From NCBI GenBank assembly GCA_902772605.1, contig CACYBG010000136.1, forward strand, positions 1 through 13,843: a stretch of DNA of 13,843 nt, given 5' to 3'. The translations under genes and the position numbers were made by a program. Positions 1-6,284 of the stretch are shown in pieces. This stretch comes from an uncultured Spirochaetaceae bacterium (GTDB taxonomy: Bacteria > Spirochaetota > Spirochaetia > Treponematales > Treponemataceae). The notes under the pieces are model-generated. The model had not been told where the DNA came from. It saw nothing but the letters and a program-made list of their open reading frames with translations, and searched no databases. Numbering within the stretch: position 1 is the first letter of the stretch; every line of letters begins with the position of its first letter.

Positions 1-1137
1 AAGAACTCCGTTGCTCATTCCAAGACAGGCTCCGCAGGTCGGGTTTGTAACGCAGAAACCGGCATCCATGAAGATGTCGATGAGTCCCTCGGAAAGTGCA
101 TCCCTGTAGACTTTCGGCGTTGCAGGAGATACGATTCCCCTCACTCCGTCTGCAATGCGGTGTCCCTTAAGAATCTGGGCGGCAATGCGCAGGTCGCTGA
201 GCCTTCCGTTCGTACATGAACCGATGTAAACCTGATCAACCTTGGTTCCCTTCATTTCGGAAATCTTCTTGATCTGGTCTGGCTTATAGTTTACCGTGCA
301 TACAGGCTCCAGTCCGCTCAAATCGAAAGTGTAGACCTTCTCGTATTCTGCATCCGGGTCGTCCACCCATTTTGAGTATTCCTTGAGCGCGTCTTCCTTG
401 CTTGCAAACTCGTCCTTGATGAAAGGCCAGAGGTATTCGACCGTCTGCATGTCAGGGAAACAGATTCCGCTTGTTCCGCCTGCCTCAATCGCCATGTTGC
501 AGAGTGTCATGCGCTCCTCCATGGTGAATGAATCGACGACCGGACCGGTGAATTCCATGACGCAGTTTGTTGCGCCGTTCACACCGATCTGTCCGATTAT
601 ATAGAGGATAACGTCCTTTGCATAAACGCCTTCCTTGAGTTTTCCGTTGAGTACGAACTTCATTGCCTTAGGCTCGCGGAAAGAGCAGACACCCTTCAAG
701 ATTCCGACTTCAAGGTCCGTGGTTCCGACTCCGGCTGCAAAAGCTCCGAAAGCTCCGTGCGTACATGTGTGGCTGTCACCCATGATTACCGTAAATCCCG
801 GACGGACAAAACCCTTTTCCGGGAAGATTGCATGGCATACGCCGTTCTGTCCGATGTCGAAGAAATCCTTTATGTCGTTGCGTCTTGCCCAGTCGCGGAG
901 AATCTTTTCCTGCATTGCACATTTTGAATCCTTTGCAGGACTTACATGGTCGATTACCGCCTTGATTTTCGTGCTGTCGAAAACCCTGTCCATCTTTCTG
1001 TCGACAAGGTCGTTGATTGCAATCGGCGTGGTGATTTCATGACAGAAAACACGGTCGAGCTTAAGGATGTTCGTTCCCTCGAAAGGCCTGTCAACCATAT
1101 GGGCGTCAAATATTTTCTGTGCGATTGTCTTTCCCAT
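1..1137 (-). CDS. leuC: 3-isopropylmalate dehydratase large subunit (LeuC/HACN type), 3' end cut by window
   Basis: This is the large subunit of isopropylmalate isomerase, which with LeuD interconverts 2- and 3-isopropylmalate in leucine synthesis in the cytoplasm. The 379 visible codons start with MGKTIAQKIFDAH. They contain the aconitase-family motif GDSHTCTHGAFGAFA and the three Fe-S ligand cysteines in the expected contexts: C308 (YIGSCTNGR), C368 and C371 (TCGACLG). The family is about 420 residues long, so roughly 40 C-terminal residues lie beyond position 1. The ATG at 1135-1137 follows a GAGG Shine-Dalgarno (SD) element about 10 nt upstream. The gene has its own promoter about 126 nt upstream of the ATG and is therefore probably not dependent on the dehydrogenase gene behind it. 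A homoaconitase or a related hydro-lyase of the same family cannot be excluded, because leuD, leuB and leuA are not visible. Confidence 0.92.
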   Translation of the reverse strand, partial: MGKTIAQKIFDAHMVDRPFEGTNILKLDRVFCHEITTPIAINDLVDRKMDRVFDSTKIKAVIDHVSPAKDSKCAMQEKILRDWARRNDIKDFFDIGQNGVCHAIFPEKGFVRPGFTVIMGDSHTCTHGAFGAFAAGVGTTDLEVGILKGVCSFREPKAMKFVLNGKLKEGVYAKDVILYIIGQIGVNGATNCVMEFTGPVVDSFTMEERMTLCNMAIEAGGTSGICFPDMQTVEYLWPFIKDEFASKEDALKEYSKWVDDPDAEYEKVYTFDLSGLEPVCTVNYKPDQIKKISEMKGTKVDQVYIGSCTNGRLSDLRIAAQILKGHRIADGVRGIVSPATPKVYRDALSEGLIDIFMDAGFCVTNPTCGACLGMSNGVL

Positions 1138-1263
1138 TTTCTCTTACCTCGGTCATTTTATAACGTTTTTTATGGGGCGCCTAAAAGGAATGTCTCTTTT
1201 CAGTGACCCGTTCATAAAGATTCATCGATCCATGTCCAGCACGAATCAATATACTAAAAGAAC
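1138..1263 (-). promoter_or_regulatory. 126-nt leuC leader with possible SD-occluding pairing
   Basis: The predicted leuC transcript has an unusually long leader. It can form a 7-bp stem with one G-U pair (1241-1247 with 1219-1225). A separate GGUCA (1204-1208) can pair with UGACC (1151-1155), which directly abuts the SD element (1146-1150). I found no leucine-rich leader peptide. Regulation by this structure is an inference only. Confidence 0.3.
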
Positions 1264-1269
1264 CCTTCT

Positions 1270-1298
1270 ATTATACGCTCAATCAAATGCTTGTTCAA
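1270..1298 (-). promoter_or_regulatory. sigma70-type promoter of leuC
   Basis: On the minus strand TTGAAC (1293-1298) and TATAAT (1270-1275) are separated by exactly 17 bp. The predicted start of transcription is near 1263. The element lies in the 191-bp gap between the dehydrogenase stop and the leuC start. Confidence 0.8.
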
Positions 1299-1328
1299 GA
1301 GAAATGCGGAATAATGTCAGTTTTGTGT

Positions 1329-2273
1329 TCAGCTTACTACGTTTTTCGGGTTGCCGCCAAGGTATGACTTGAGGTTGTCAACGACAGCATCCAGAAGTCT
1401 CTGCCTCGTTTCCGTTGCTGCCCATGCAATGTGAGGCGTAATCAGGCAGTTTGGTGCTCCAAGAAGGGGATTGTCGTTTTTCATCGGTTCTTCGCTTACA
1501 ACGTCGCATGCGTATCCTGAAATGGTTCCGTTTTCCAGTGCCGCCCTTACGTCGCTTTCGTTTACAAGCGGACCACGTGCAGTGTTTATGAGGTATGCGG
1601 ATTTTTTCATGAGTCCGAGCGACCGTGCGTTGATTATGCCCCTGGTGCTGTCCGTAAGCGGTGCGTGCAGGGTGATGAAGTCGGATTCAGACATGAGAGT
1701 TTCAAAGTCAACCGGATTTTCGATTTCTTCCTTTGGTGTCCGGGTGCAGGCGATGATTTTCATTCCGTAAGCCTTTCCGATTTTTGCGACCCTTGAACCG
1801 ATGCTTCCGTAACCGAAGATTCCGAGAGTCTTTCCATCCAGTTCCAATAGCGGTTTTTTCCAGTAGCAGAAGTCCGGGGATTTGCACCAGTCGCCGGACA
1901 TTACGCTTGAAGAGTGAAGGGCCGTACCGCATGCAAATTCGCTTATGTAGGCGAATGTCAGCTGTGCCACTCCTGACGTGCTGTAGGAAGGGACGTTCGT
2001 TACCGTAACTCCGTGCCTCCTGCATGCATCCAGGTCTATGACGTTGTATCCGGTCGCCTGAACTCCGATGTACTTGAGTTTTGGACAGGCACCGAGTATT
2101 TCTTCCGTTATGTTGATTTTGTTCAGAAGTACTGCATCGCTGTCGCCGATTCTTTCTATGATTTCATCTGGATTTGAACGCGGGTAGAAAACAAGTTCGC
2201 CGATTTCCTTGAGCGGTTCCCATGAAAGGTCTCCGGGATTAAGTGCATTACCATCAAGTATTGTTATTTTCAT
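1329..2273 (-). CDS. NAD-dependent D-2-hydroxyacid dehydrogenase (glycerate dehydrogenase/hydroxypyruvate reductase type)
   Basis: This is a cytoplasmic oxidoreductase of the D-isomer-specific 2-hydroxyacid dehydrogenase family, reducing a 2-keto acid such as hydroxypyruvate with NAD(P)H. At 314 residues it has family length. The Rossmann glycine motif GYGSIG is at 154-159. The catalytic triad is R233 (NTARGPLVN), E262 (SEEP) and H281 (TPHIAWAA). The N-terminus MKITILDGNALNPGDLSWEP is the style I associate with glycerate dehydrogenases, so that substrate is the best guess but is not proven. No clear SD precedes the ATG, only an A-rich run. No good promoter is visible in the 86-bp gap to the small HMA gene, so the two may be co-transcribed. 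A gene symbol such as hprA would be over-specific. Confidence 0.9.
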   Translation of the reverse strand: MKITILDGNALNPGDLSWEPLKEIGELVFYPRSNPDEIIERIGDSDAVLLNKINITEEILGACPKLKYIGVQATGYNVIDLDACRRHGVTVTNVPSYSTSGVAQLTFAYISEFACGTALHSSSVMSGDWCKSPDFCYWKKPLLELDGKTLGIFGYGSIGSRVAKIGKAYGMKIIACTRTPKEEIENPVDFETLMSESDFITLHAPLTDSTRGIINARSLGLMKKSAYLINTARGPLVNESDVRAALENGTISGYACDVVSEEPMKNDNPLLGAPNCLITPHIAWAATETRQRLLDAVVDNLKSYLGGNPKNVVS

Positions 2274-2306
2274 ATTTTTTTAAGATTTTAGAACGATATA
2301 TGAAGC

Positions 2307-2340
2307 GAACGCCCCATTAGACAGATCCGATGGAGCGCCC
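2307..2340 (-). other. Inverted repeat between HMA-like gene and dehydrogenase gene
   Basis: In the minus-strand RNA an 11-bp stem, including three G-U pairs, joins 2330-2340 to 2307-2317 with a 12-nt loop. On the plus strand the same arms mismatch, which favours a minus-strand RNA function. No U-tract follows, so it is not a classical terminator. It could be a processing or partial-attenuation hairpin. Confidence 0.4.
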
Positions 2341-2359
2341 ATTTTGGTGTGGATAAGGA

Positions 2360-2569
2360 TTAACCGAGTACCGTTACTCCGGCGGCTGAGATTGCAGCAT
2401 CGATTGCTTCTTCAATGCCTGCAGTCCCTTCGTCAAAATCAACGCATACCTGACATTTTGCGGCCGTAGAAACTACGGATGTTACTCCAGCCACAGCCTT
2501 AACGGCGGCGTCAACTTTACCGGCAGTTCCGTCATCATCCATGCCAGCGACATATATCTTCTTCTGCAT
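2360..2569 (-). CDS. Small HMA-fold (CopZ/Atx1-like) protein without the loop CxxC
   Basis: This 69-residue protein matches the beta-alpha-beta-beta-alpha-beta layout of heavy-metal-associated domains: IYVAGM strand, AGKVDAAVKAVAGV helix, VTSVV strand, CVDFDEG strand, GIEEAIDAAISAAGV helix, then a final short strand. The metal-binding loop normally reads GMxCxxC; here it is GMDDDGTA with no cysteine. A CxxC pair (C39 and C42) occurs instead at strand three. The start chosen is the ATG at 2567-2569, preceded by ACGAGGTACG. An in-frame ATG 33 nt further upstream overlaps the -10 box and cannot be on the mRNA. The gene has its own strong promoter. Copper chaperone function is doubtful given the missing ligands. 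A scaffold, redox or regulatory role is possible. Confidence 0.82.
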   Translation of the reverse strand: MQKKIYVAGMDDDGTAGKVDAAVKAVAGVTSVVSTAAKCQVCVDFDEGTAGIEEAIDAAISAAGVTVLG

Positions 2570-2600
2570 CTCGTACCTCGTAAATTTTTGATACCCTTTC

Positions 2601-2629
2601 ATTATAATGGCAGGTTAAAAATTATGCAA
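2601..2629 (-). promoter_or_regulatory. sigma70-type promoter of the HMA-like gene
   Basis: Minus-strand TTGCAT (2624-2629) and TATAAT (2601-2606) are spaced by exactly 17 bp. The predicted transcription start near 2594 gives a leader of about 25 nt, which fixes the start codon at 2569 rather than the in-frame ATG at 2602. Confidence 0.8.
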
Positions 2630-2700
2630 GGTGATTTTCACAATACATGAAAAAAAATGATTTAAATAATCTTAAAAAGAAAAGAAAATAAGTGTTTTGT

Positions 2701-2760
2701 ATTGAATAAATCTTAATATGTTGAATTTAATTAATTTATTGAATAAGTCTTAAAATATTG
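2701..2760. repeat. AT-rich imperfect direct repeats upstream of HMA-like gene
   Basis: The sequence ATTGAATAAATCTTAATATG (2701-2720) recurs as ATTGAATAAG-TCTTAAAATATTG (2738-2760), 37 bp apart. A partial third TTGAATTTAA lies at 2721-2730. The gap between rlmN and the HMA-like gene (2603-2793) is otherwise just AT-rich. Confidence 0.55.
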
Positions 2761-2792
2761 TTTTTATTCATACTTCGTTTCAATCAGCCTTT

Positions 2793-2815
2793 ATCATCCT
2801 TCGTCCCCGGATGAT
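2793..2815 (-). other. Hairpin spanning the rlmN stop codon
   Basis: A perfect 7-bp inverted repeat, ATCATCC (2793-2799) and GGATGAT (2809-2815), has a 9-nt loop. The rlmN stop codon (2794-2796) lies in one arm. The minus-strand transcript has no immediate U-run, but the next 190 bases are very AT-rich. It is possibly a 3'-end or stability element, but weak as a terminator. Confidence 0.35.
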
Positions 2816-3819
2816 TTTCCAAGCTGTCCGCATGCACCTCCGATGGTGGTTCCCCTTCTGGTCCTCATGCTTACGTTCAATCCTGCCTTTTCAAGCCTTG
2901 AAACGAAATCCCGGCATTCCTGTGCACTTGGAGACGTGAAGGGAAGTCCGTCGACAGGATTCCACGGTATCAGGTTTATGTATACGTCCAGACCGCGTGC
3001 GAATTCTATCATCCTTTCTGCACTTTCTGGTCCGGTGTTTTTTCCGCTCAGAAGTGCAGCTTCTAGGGTGACGCGCTTTCCGCTTTTTTCGATGTAGTAT
3101 CTTATCGCTTCCCTGAGTTCAGGAAGTGGATTTCCCCTTGTAACGGGCATCAACGTTTCCCTGAGTTCCGGATCAGCCGTAGTTAGAGATACGGCAAGCC
3201 TTACTTTCGGTCCGTTGTCTGCAAGGTCGTATATCCCCCTGGTGAGTCCGCAGGTGCTTACCGTTATGCGCCTTGTTCCCAGCTTGCGTCCGTCCTGCGA
3301 TGAAAGTATCTCCACGGATTTCCTTATCGCTTCGAGATTCTGCATGGGTTCGCCCATTCCCATGAAAACGATGTTGTCAAGAGTTCCGGCTTCCTTTTCC
3401 AGATAGAGGAATTCTTCGACTATTTCGCCTGCGTCAAGGTTTCGTCCAAGTCCGAGCGTACCGGTCTTGCAGAATGCACATCCCATGGCGCATCCGGCCT
3501 GACAGCTTACGCATGCAGTCTTCCGTCCCTCTCGGTCGGTCAAGAGGACCGTTTCAATGGCCCTTCCGTCGCGCAGCTTTATCTGAAGCTTGATGGTCCC
3601 GTCCGGATCCTTCAGCACCTTTGAGACTCGTGATGAGTATACCTGTGATTTTTCGGAAAGGAGTTCCCTGGTCTGCCTGTCGAGGTTTGTCATCAGGTTG
3701 AAATCGTCGGTTCCCTTTGATATCCACTGGAAAATCTGCCTGCCGCGGAACCCCTGCTTGAGTCCCAGTGCCTGACAGATTTCCTGGGGGAACATTCCTG
3801 AAAGCGTTATCTTATCCAT
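2794..3819 (-). CDS. rlmN: 23S rRNA (A2503-C2)/tRNA (A37-C2) methyltransferase RlmN
   Basis: This radical-SAM enzyme places a C2 methyl on A2503 of 23S rRNA and A37 of some tRNAs by a ping-pong mechanism. With the start at 3819 it has 341 residues, the usual length. The radical-SAM CxxxCxxC is C110, C114, C117 (GCAMGCAFC). The two mechanistic cysteines are C103 (ACVSCQAG, equivalent of E. coli C118) and C330 (GGACGQLG, equivalent of C355). GEPMQN at about 157-162 is the SAM-binding loop. The ATG at 3817-3819 follows TTAAGG at about 11 nt. An ATG 54 nt further upstream would overlap the TPR gene and adds no family sequence. The gap to the TPR gene is 19 nt, so they are almost certainly co-transcribed. 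The related resistance enzyme Cfr is unlikely given the chromosomal setting and RlmN-like termini. Confidence 0.95.
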   Translation of the reverse strand: MDKITLSGMFPQEICQALGLKQGFRGRQIFQWISKGTDDFNLMTNLDRQTRELLSEKSQVYSSRVSKVLKDPDGTIKLQIKLRDGRAIETVLLTDREGRKTACVSCQAGCAMGCAFCKTGTLGLGRNLDAGEIVEEFLYLEKEAGTLDNIVFMGMGEPMQNLEAIRKSVEILSSQDGRKLGTRRITVSTCGLTRGIYDLADNGPKVRLAVSLTTADPELRETLMPVTRGNPLPELREAIRYYIEKSGKRVTLEAALLSGKNTGPESAERMIEFARGLDVYINLIPWNPVDGLPFTSPSAQECRDFVSRLEKAGLNVSMRTRRGTTIGGACGQLGKSSGDEG

Positions 3820-3838
3820 GATTGGGCGGACCTTAAAA

Positions 3839-5008
3839 TCAGTGGATTGGCCTGTCTGACTGAAGCTTATCAAGCATGTCGTTGACGGCCTGAGACTTTA
3901 CGCCCTTCTTCTGGAATGTCTGAAGTACTTCGATTGCCTTCTTCCTGTCGTTCTTCCTGAGGTAGCAGTCTGCGAGATCGATGTAGAGCCTGTAGTTCTT
4001 TTCGTCGTCACGGATGAGCTTTTCAAGGTGATCGATTGCCTCGTCATATTTTCCCTTACCCTTGCAGATGAGTGCAAGACCGAGTGCTGCATAGATGTCG
4101 AAGTCGATGTCCATGGCCCGGTTGTAGTATTCCGTTGCTGTGTTGTAGTCGCCCATGTTCCTGTATGCATCGCCGGCACGTGTAAGGATGACCTTGTTCT
4201 TCGGATCCTGCTCAAGAATCTTGTTCCAGTACTCTATTGAACGGAACTGCTGGTTGAGTCCGCGGTAACAGTCGGCAAGACCGAACAGCGCATAGAAGTT
4301 GTCCGGGTCCTTTTCCAGGGCCTTTTCAAAGTAGATGAGTCCCTTGTCGAAGGTCTTGAGCTTTCTGTGGCAGTTTCCAATCGATGTAAGTACGCGGATG
4401 TCTACGTTCTGCGGATTTACGTCCAGCATGCGTGTCCAGTAGAAGAGGGCGTCCTTGTATTCCTTGAAGTCGTAGTGGAGGTGTCCCAGGCCGATGAGTG
4501 CATAGGCGTTGTTTTCCTCCATGTCAAGGACCTGAAGGTAAAGCTTCTTCGACTGCTTGAAATCCCGGATTTTCCTGTATGCGTCTGCAACCCTGGTGAG
4601 GACCGTTATGTTCCTGTCGTCGTGGACCAGGTATTCCTCCCAGATGTCTATGGCCTTGTGGTACTGATTGAGCGCCTTGTAGCAGTCTGCCAGACCGAAC
4701 AGCGCGTAATTGTTGCCCGGATGGAATGAAAGGCACTTGGTGTAGTATTCGACGGCAGTGTTTATGTTGCCCTTTTTCCTCTCACAGTCACCGAGTCCGA
4801 CGAGAGCATAGTTGTTGTTGTCTTCAATGCTGAGAATCTGCTTGAAGGCGTCCTTTGCCTCTTCGGTTTTATTTTCCTTGAGGAGCCCGTATCCTTTCTT
4901 TGAAAGCTCCGAAATTTCGTTTGCAATTCCGTCTTCCGTTTTCGGTTCGATTATAGGCTGGGAATTATCTTCAAACAGGTATTTTTCATTTTTTTCAGAA
5001 ACTGCCAT
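3839..5008 (-). CDS. TPR-repeat protein, ten tetratricopeptide repeats, no signal peptide
   Basis: This 389-residue all-helical protein is made of about ten TPRs (roughly residues 32-370) after a charged 30-residue N-terminus. It has no signal peptide or membrane segment, so it is predicted cytoplasmic and likely a protein-interaction scaffold. The repeats form a higher-order pattern. NNYALFGLADCYKALNQ (99-115) is echoed by NFYALFGLADCYRGLNQ (237-253), and the TPR that follows each is also alike (TVLTRVADAYR and VILTRAGDAYR). The start at 5008 has GGAG 6 nt upstream; an ATG at 5020 is in frame but overlaps the preceding gene. That gene stops at 5010, leaving 1 nt between the genes, so translational coupling is expected. 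The partner is unknown. Linkage with the 114-aa protein and rlmN is the only hint. Confidence 0.9.
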   Translation of the reverse strand: MAVSEKNEKYLFEDNSQPIIEPKTEDGIANEISELSKKGYGLLKENKTEEAKDAFKQILSIEDNNNYALVGLGDCERKKGNINTAVEYYTKCLSFHPGNNYALFGLADCYKALNQYHKAIDIWEEYLVHDDRNITVLTRVADAYRKIRDFKQSKKLYLQVLDMEENNAYALIGLGHLHYDFKEYKDALFYWTRMLDVNPQNVDIRVLTSIGNCHRKLKTFDKGLIYFEKALEKDPDNFYALFGLADCYRGLNQQFRSIEYWNKILEQDPKNKVILTRAGDAYRNMGDYNTATEYYNRAMDIDFDIYAALGLALICKGKGKYDEAIDHLEKLIRDDEKNYRLYIDLADCYLRKNDRKKAIEVLQTFQKKGVKSQAVNDMLDKLQSDRPIH

Positions 5009-5009
5009 T

Positions 5010-5354
5010 TTAAACTCCATCTTTTATTAATATAGATATTATTCCTGCTAACTTTTCAGTTAAAGGCTCCGATTTTCGTTTGTTGTGTGCGAGCAGATAA
5101 AGCTTCAGGGCCTTCATTTCTTCATGTTTTTCTAAATGCACGTCGCCGCATCTGGTCAGTCCGTCGGAATAGCCTGTGGTTATGAAAATCCTTTCGGCCA
5201 TCTCGATTTTACCCTGATTGAAAAGCTCGTTGGCCTTTCTGTTCAGGACAACCTTCTGCTGGTCGGATAGGTTTTTCACCGGTTGGTCGGAAACCTTTAT
5301 GAATCCGTCCGCTCCATTTTTTTCCTCTATTTCCTTTTTCAGCTTGTCATCCAT
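5010..5354 (-). CDS. Conserved-looking 114-aa protein upstream of the TPR gene
   Basis: I do not recognise this family with certainty. It is a soluble 114-residue protein, charged at the N-terminus (MDDKLKKEIEEKNG), with no signal peptide. Residues about 33-95 (VVLNRKANELFNQGKIEMAERIFITTGYSDGLTRCGDVHL, in two helical pairs) look like one or two divergent TPR-type hairpins, which fits the TPR gene next to it. GAAAGGG lies about 8 nt before the ATG. The stop is separated by 1 nt from the TPR start, so the two products are probably made together and may interact. No clear promoter is visible upstream, although the 277-bp gap has several AT-rich candidates. Confidence 0.85.
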   Translation of the reverse strand: MDDKLKKEIEEKNGADGFIKVSDQPVKNLSDQQKVVLNRKANELFNQGKIEMAERIFITTGYSDGLTRCGDVHLEKHEEMKALKLYLLAHNKRKSEPLTEKLAGIISILIKDGV

Positions 5355-5469
5355 GTTTTATCCCTTTCGTTCGGCATGAAATACGAAGCTTACGGCATCC
5401 ACTTTATAATTTAATCAGAACCTCTAATTATTAAAATAAAATGAATTTTGCGTAACATTCAATAGATTA

Positions 5470-5485
5470 TCGTCAAATTTGACGA
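5470..5485. promoter_or_regulatory. 16-bp perfect palindrome, candidate operator
   Basis: TCGTCAAATTTGACGA is a perfect 16-bp palindrome about 115 bp upstream of the 114-aa gene start. Both half-sites contain TTGACG, which resembles a -35 box on each strand, but I found no convincing -10 at the right distance. It is a candidate site for a dimeric regulator. The rest of the 5355-5631 gap is AT-rich without other strong signals. Confidence 0.4.
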
Positions 5486-5501
5486 AAAAATTTATTTTTA
5501 A

Positions 5502-5657
5502 ATGAAATTTACATCCAAAATCTCCAAGAAAACGCTGATTGATACGGAATCATTCAAAATTTCCTTAAAAAAAAGGAGCTTGCAGGCTGATTTTTTCATA
5601 AGGAATTACTGCGAAATTGCAGATGTTATTGTTAACAATCCGCTTTCGGATTATTAA
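5502..5657 (+). CDS. Possible 51-aa small ORF, convergent with rsmD
   Basis: An open frame starts MKFTSKISKKTLIDTESFKI and ends NNPLSDY, overlapping the rsmD 3' end by 26 bp. It starts 17 bp after the palindrome at 5470-5485. No SD element and no clear promoter are visible, and I do not recognise the product. It may be chance in an AT-rich gap. Confidence 0.2.
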   Translation: MKFTSKISKKTLIDTESFKISLKKRSLQADFFIRNYCEIADVIVNNPLSDY

Positions 5658-6234
5658 GTTTTTCCTCCGTTTCAGCTTCCTTTCCACCCTGATTCTGGAA
5701 AAAATCGACTATGGAACGGCCGTATATCCTCTGGTCGATCCTGGTCAGCGTACCTATCTTTTCCGGAAGGGGATCTTCGCTTGGGTGGTGTATCAGGAGC
5801 TTTCCGCCTTCATTCAGCAGTTTCCTCGATTCTACGGTTTCAACGAGCTGCTGCCTGAATCTGTAGGGGAAGGGCGGGTCGAAGAATATGTAGTCGAAAG
5901 TCTTCCTGCATCTCTTCAGGAAAAGTTCTACGGCCATGAAGTGACAGTCTATCCTGACTCCGACGCTTTCGGTCATGGAAACGTTCTTCAGTACGGTCTT
6001 TGCCTTTGCCCTGTCCATTTCACAAAGAGAGACTTCCGATGCACCGTGCGAAACGGCCTCTATTGCAATCGTTCCCGAGCCGCTGAAAAGGTCCAGAAAT
6101 GATTTTCCGGCAAGTTCCGGTCCGATTATGTCGAATATTGACTCCCTCATCCTGTCCATTGCGGGCCTTATGGCCATTTTTCCGCCTGGGACTTCGGTCG
6201 TCCTTCCTTTCAGTTTTCCGCCTGTGATTCTCAT
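5632..6234 (-). CDS. rsmD: 16S rRNA (guanine966-N2)-methyltransferase RsmD
   Basis: This SAM-dependent methyltransferase modifies G966 of 16S rRNA during 30S assembly. The 200 residues begin MRITGGKLKGR, the typical RsmD N-terminus. RPAMDRMRESIFDII is at 23-37, the SAM motif LDLFSGSGTIAIEA at 47-60, and the catalytic DPPF at 119-122. The C-terminal 15 or so residues are hydrophilic and lineage-specific. AAGGA lies about 9 nt before the ATG. The gene begins 50 nt after the stop of the large ankyrin gene on the same strand, with no obvious promoter between. Read-through from the ankyrin promoter is therefore likely. Confidence 0.95.
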   Translation of the reverse strand: MRITGGKLKGRTTEVPGGKMAIRPAMDRMRESIFDIIGPELAGKSFLDLFSGSGTIAIEAVSHGASEVSLCEMDRAKAKTVLKNVSMTESVGVRIDCHFMAVELFLKRCRKTFDYIFFDPPFPYRFRQQLVETVESRKLLNEGGKLLIHHPSEDPLPEKIGTLTRIDQRIYGRSIVDFFQNQGGKEAETEEKLNNPKADC

Positions 6235-6284
6235 CTATGTCATTCCTTACGCATGTTTTTTGTGTTGTCCCGAAAGATTTTCCT

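Noticed and set aside
635..1042. Plus-strand open frame of 135 codons across leuC
   Set aside because: It lies antisense to a clear LeuC sequence with intact Fe-S motifs and has no protein-like composition of its own.
1180..1225. Leucine leader peptide (MNLYERVTEKRHSF) in the leuC leader
   Set aside because: It has only one Leu codon, no terminator/antiterminator pair and no good SD.
2570..2602. Longer start (MKGYQKFTRYE) for the HMA-like protein
   Set aside because: That ATG overlaps the -10 box of the gene's promoter, so it cannot be in the transcript. The downstream ATG has a good SD.
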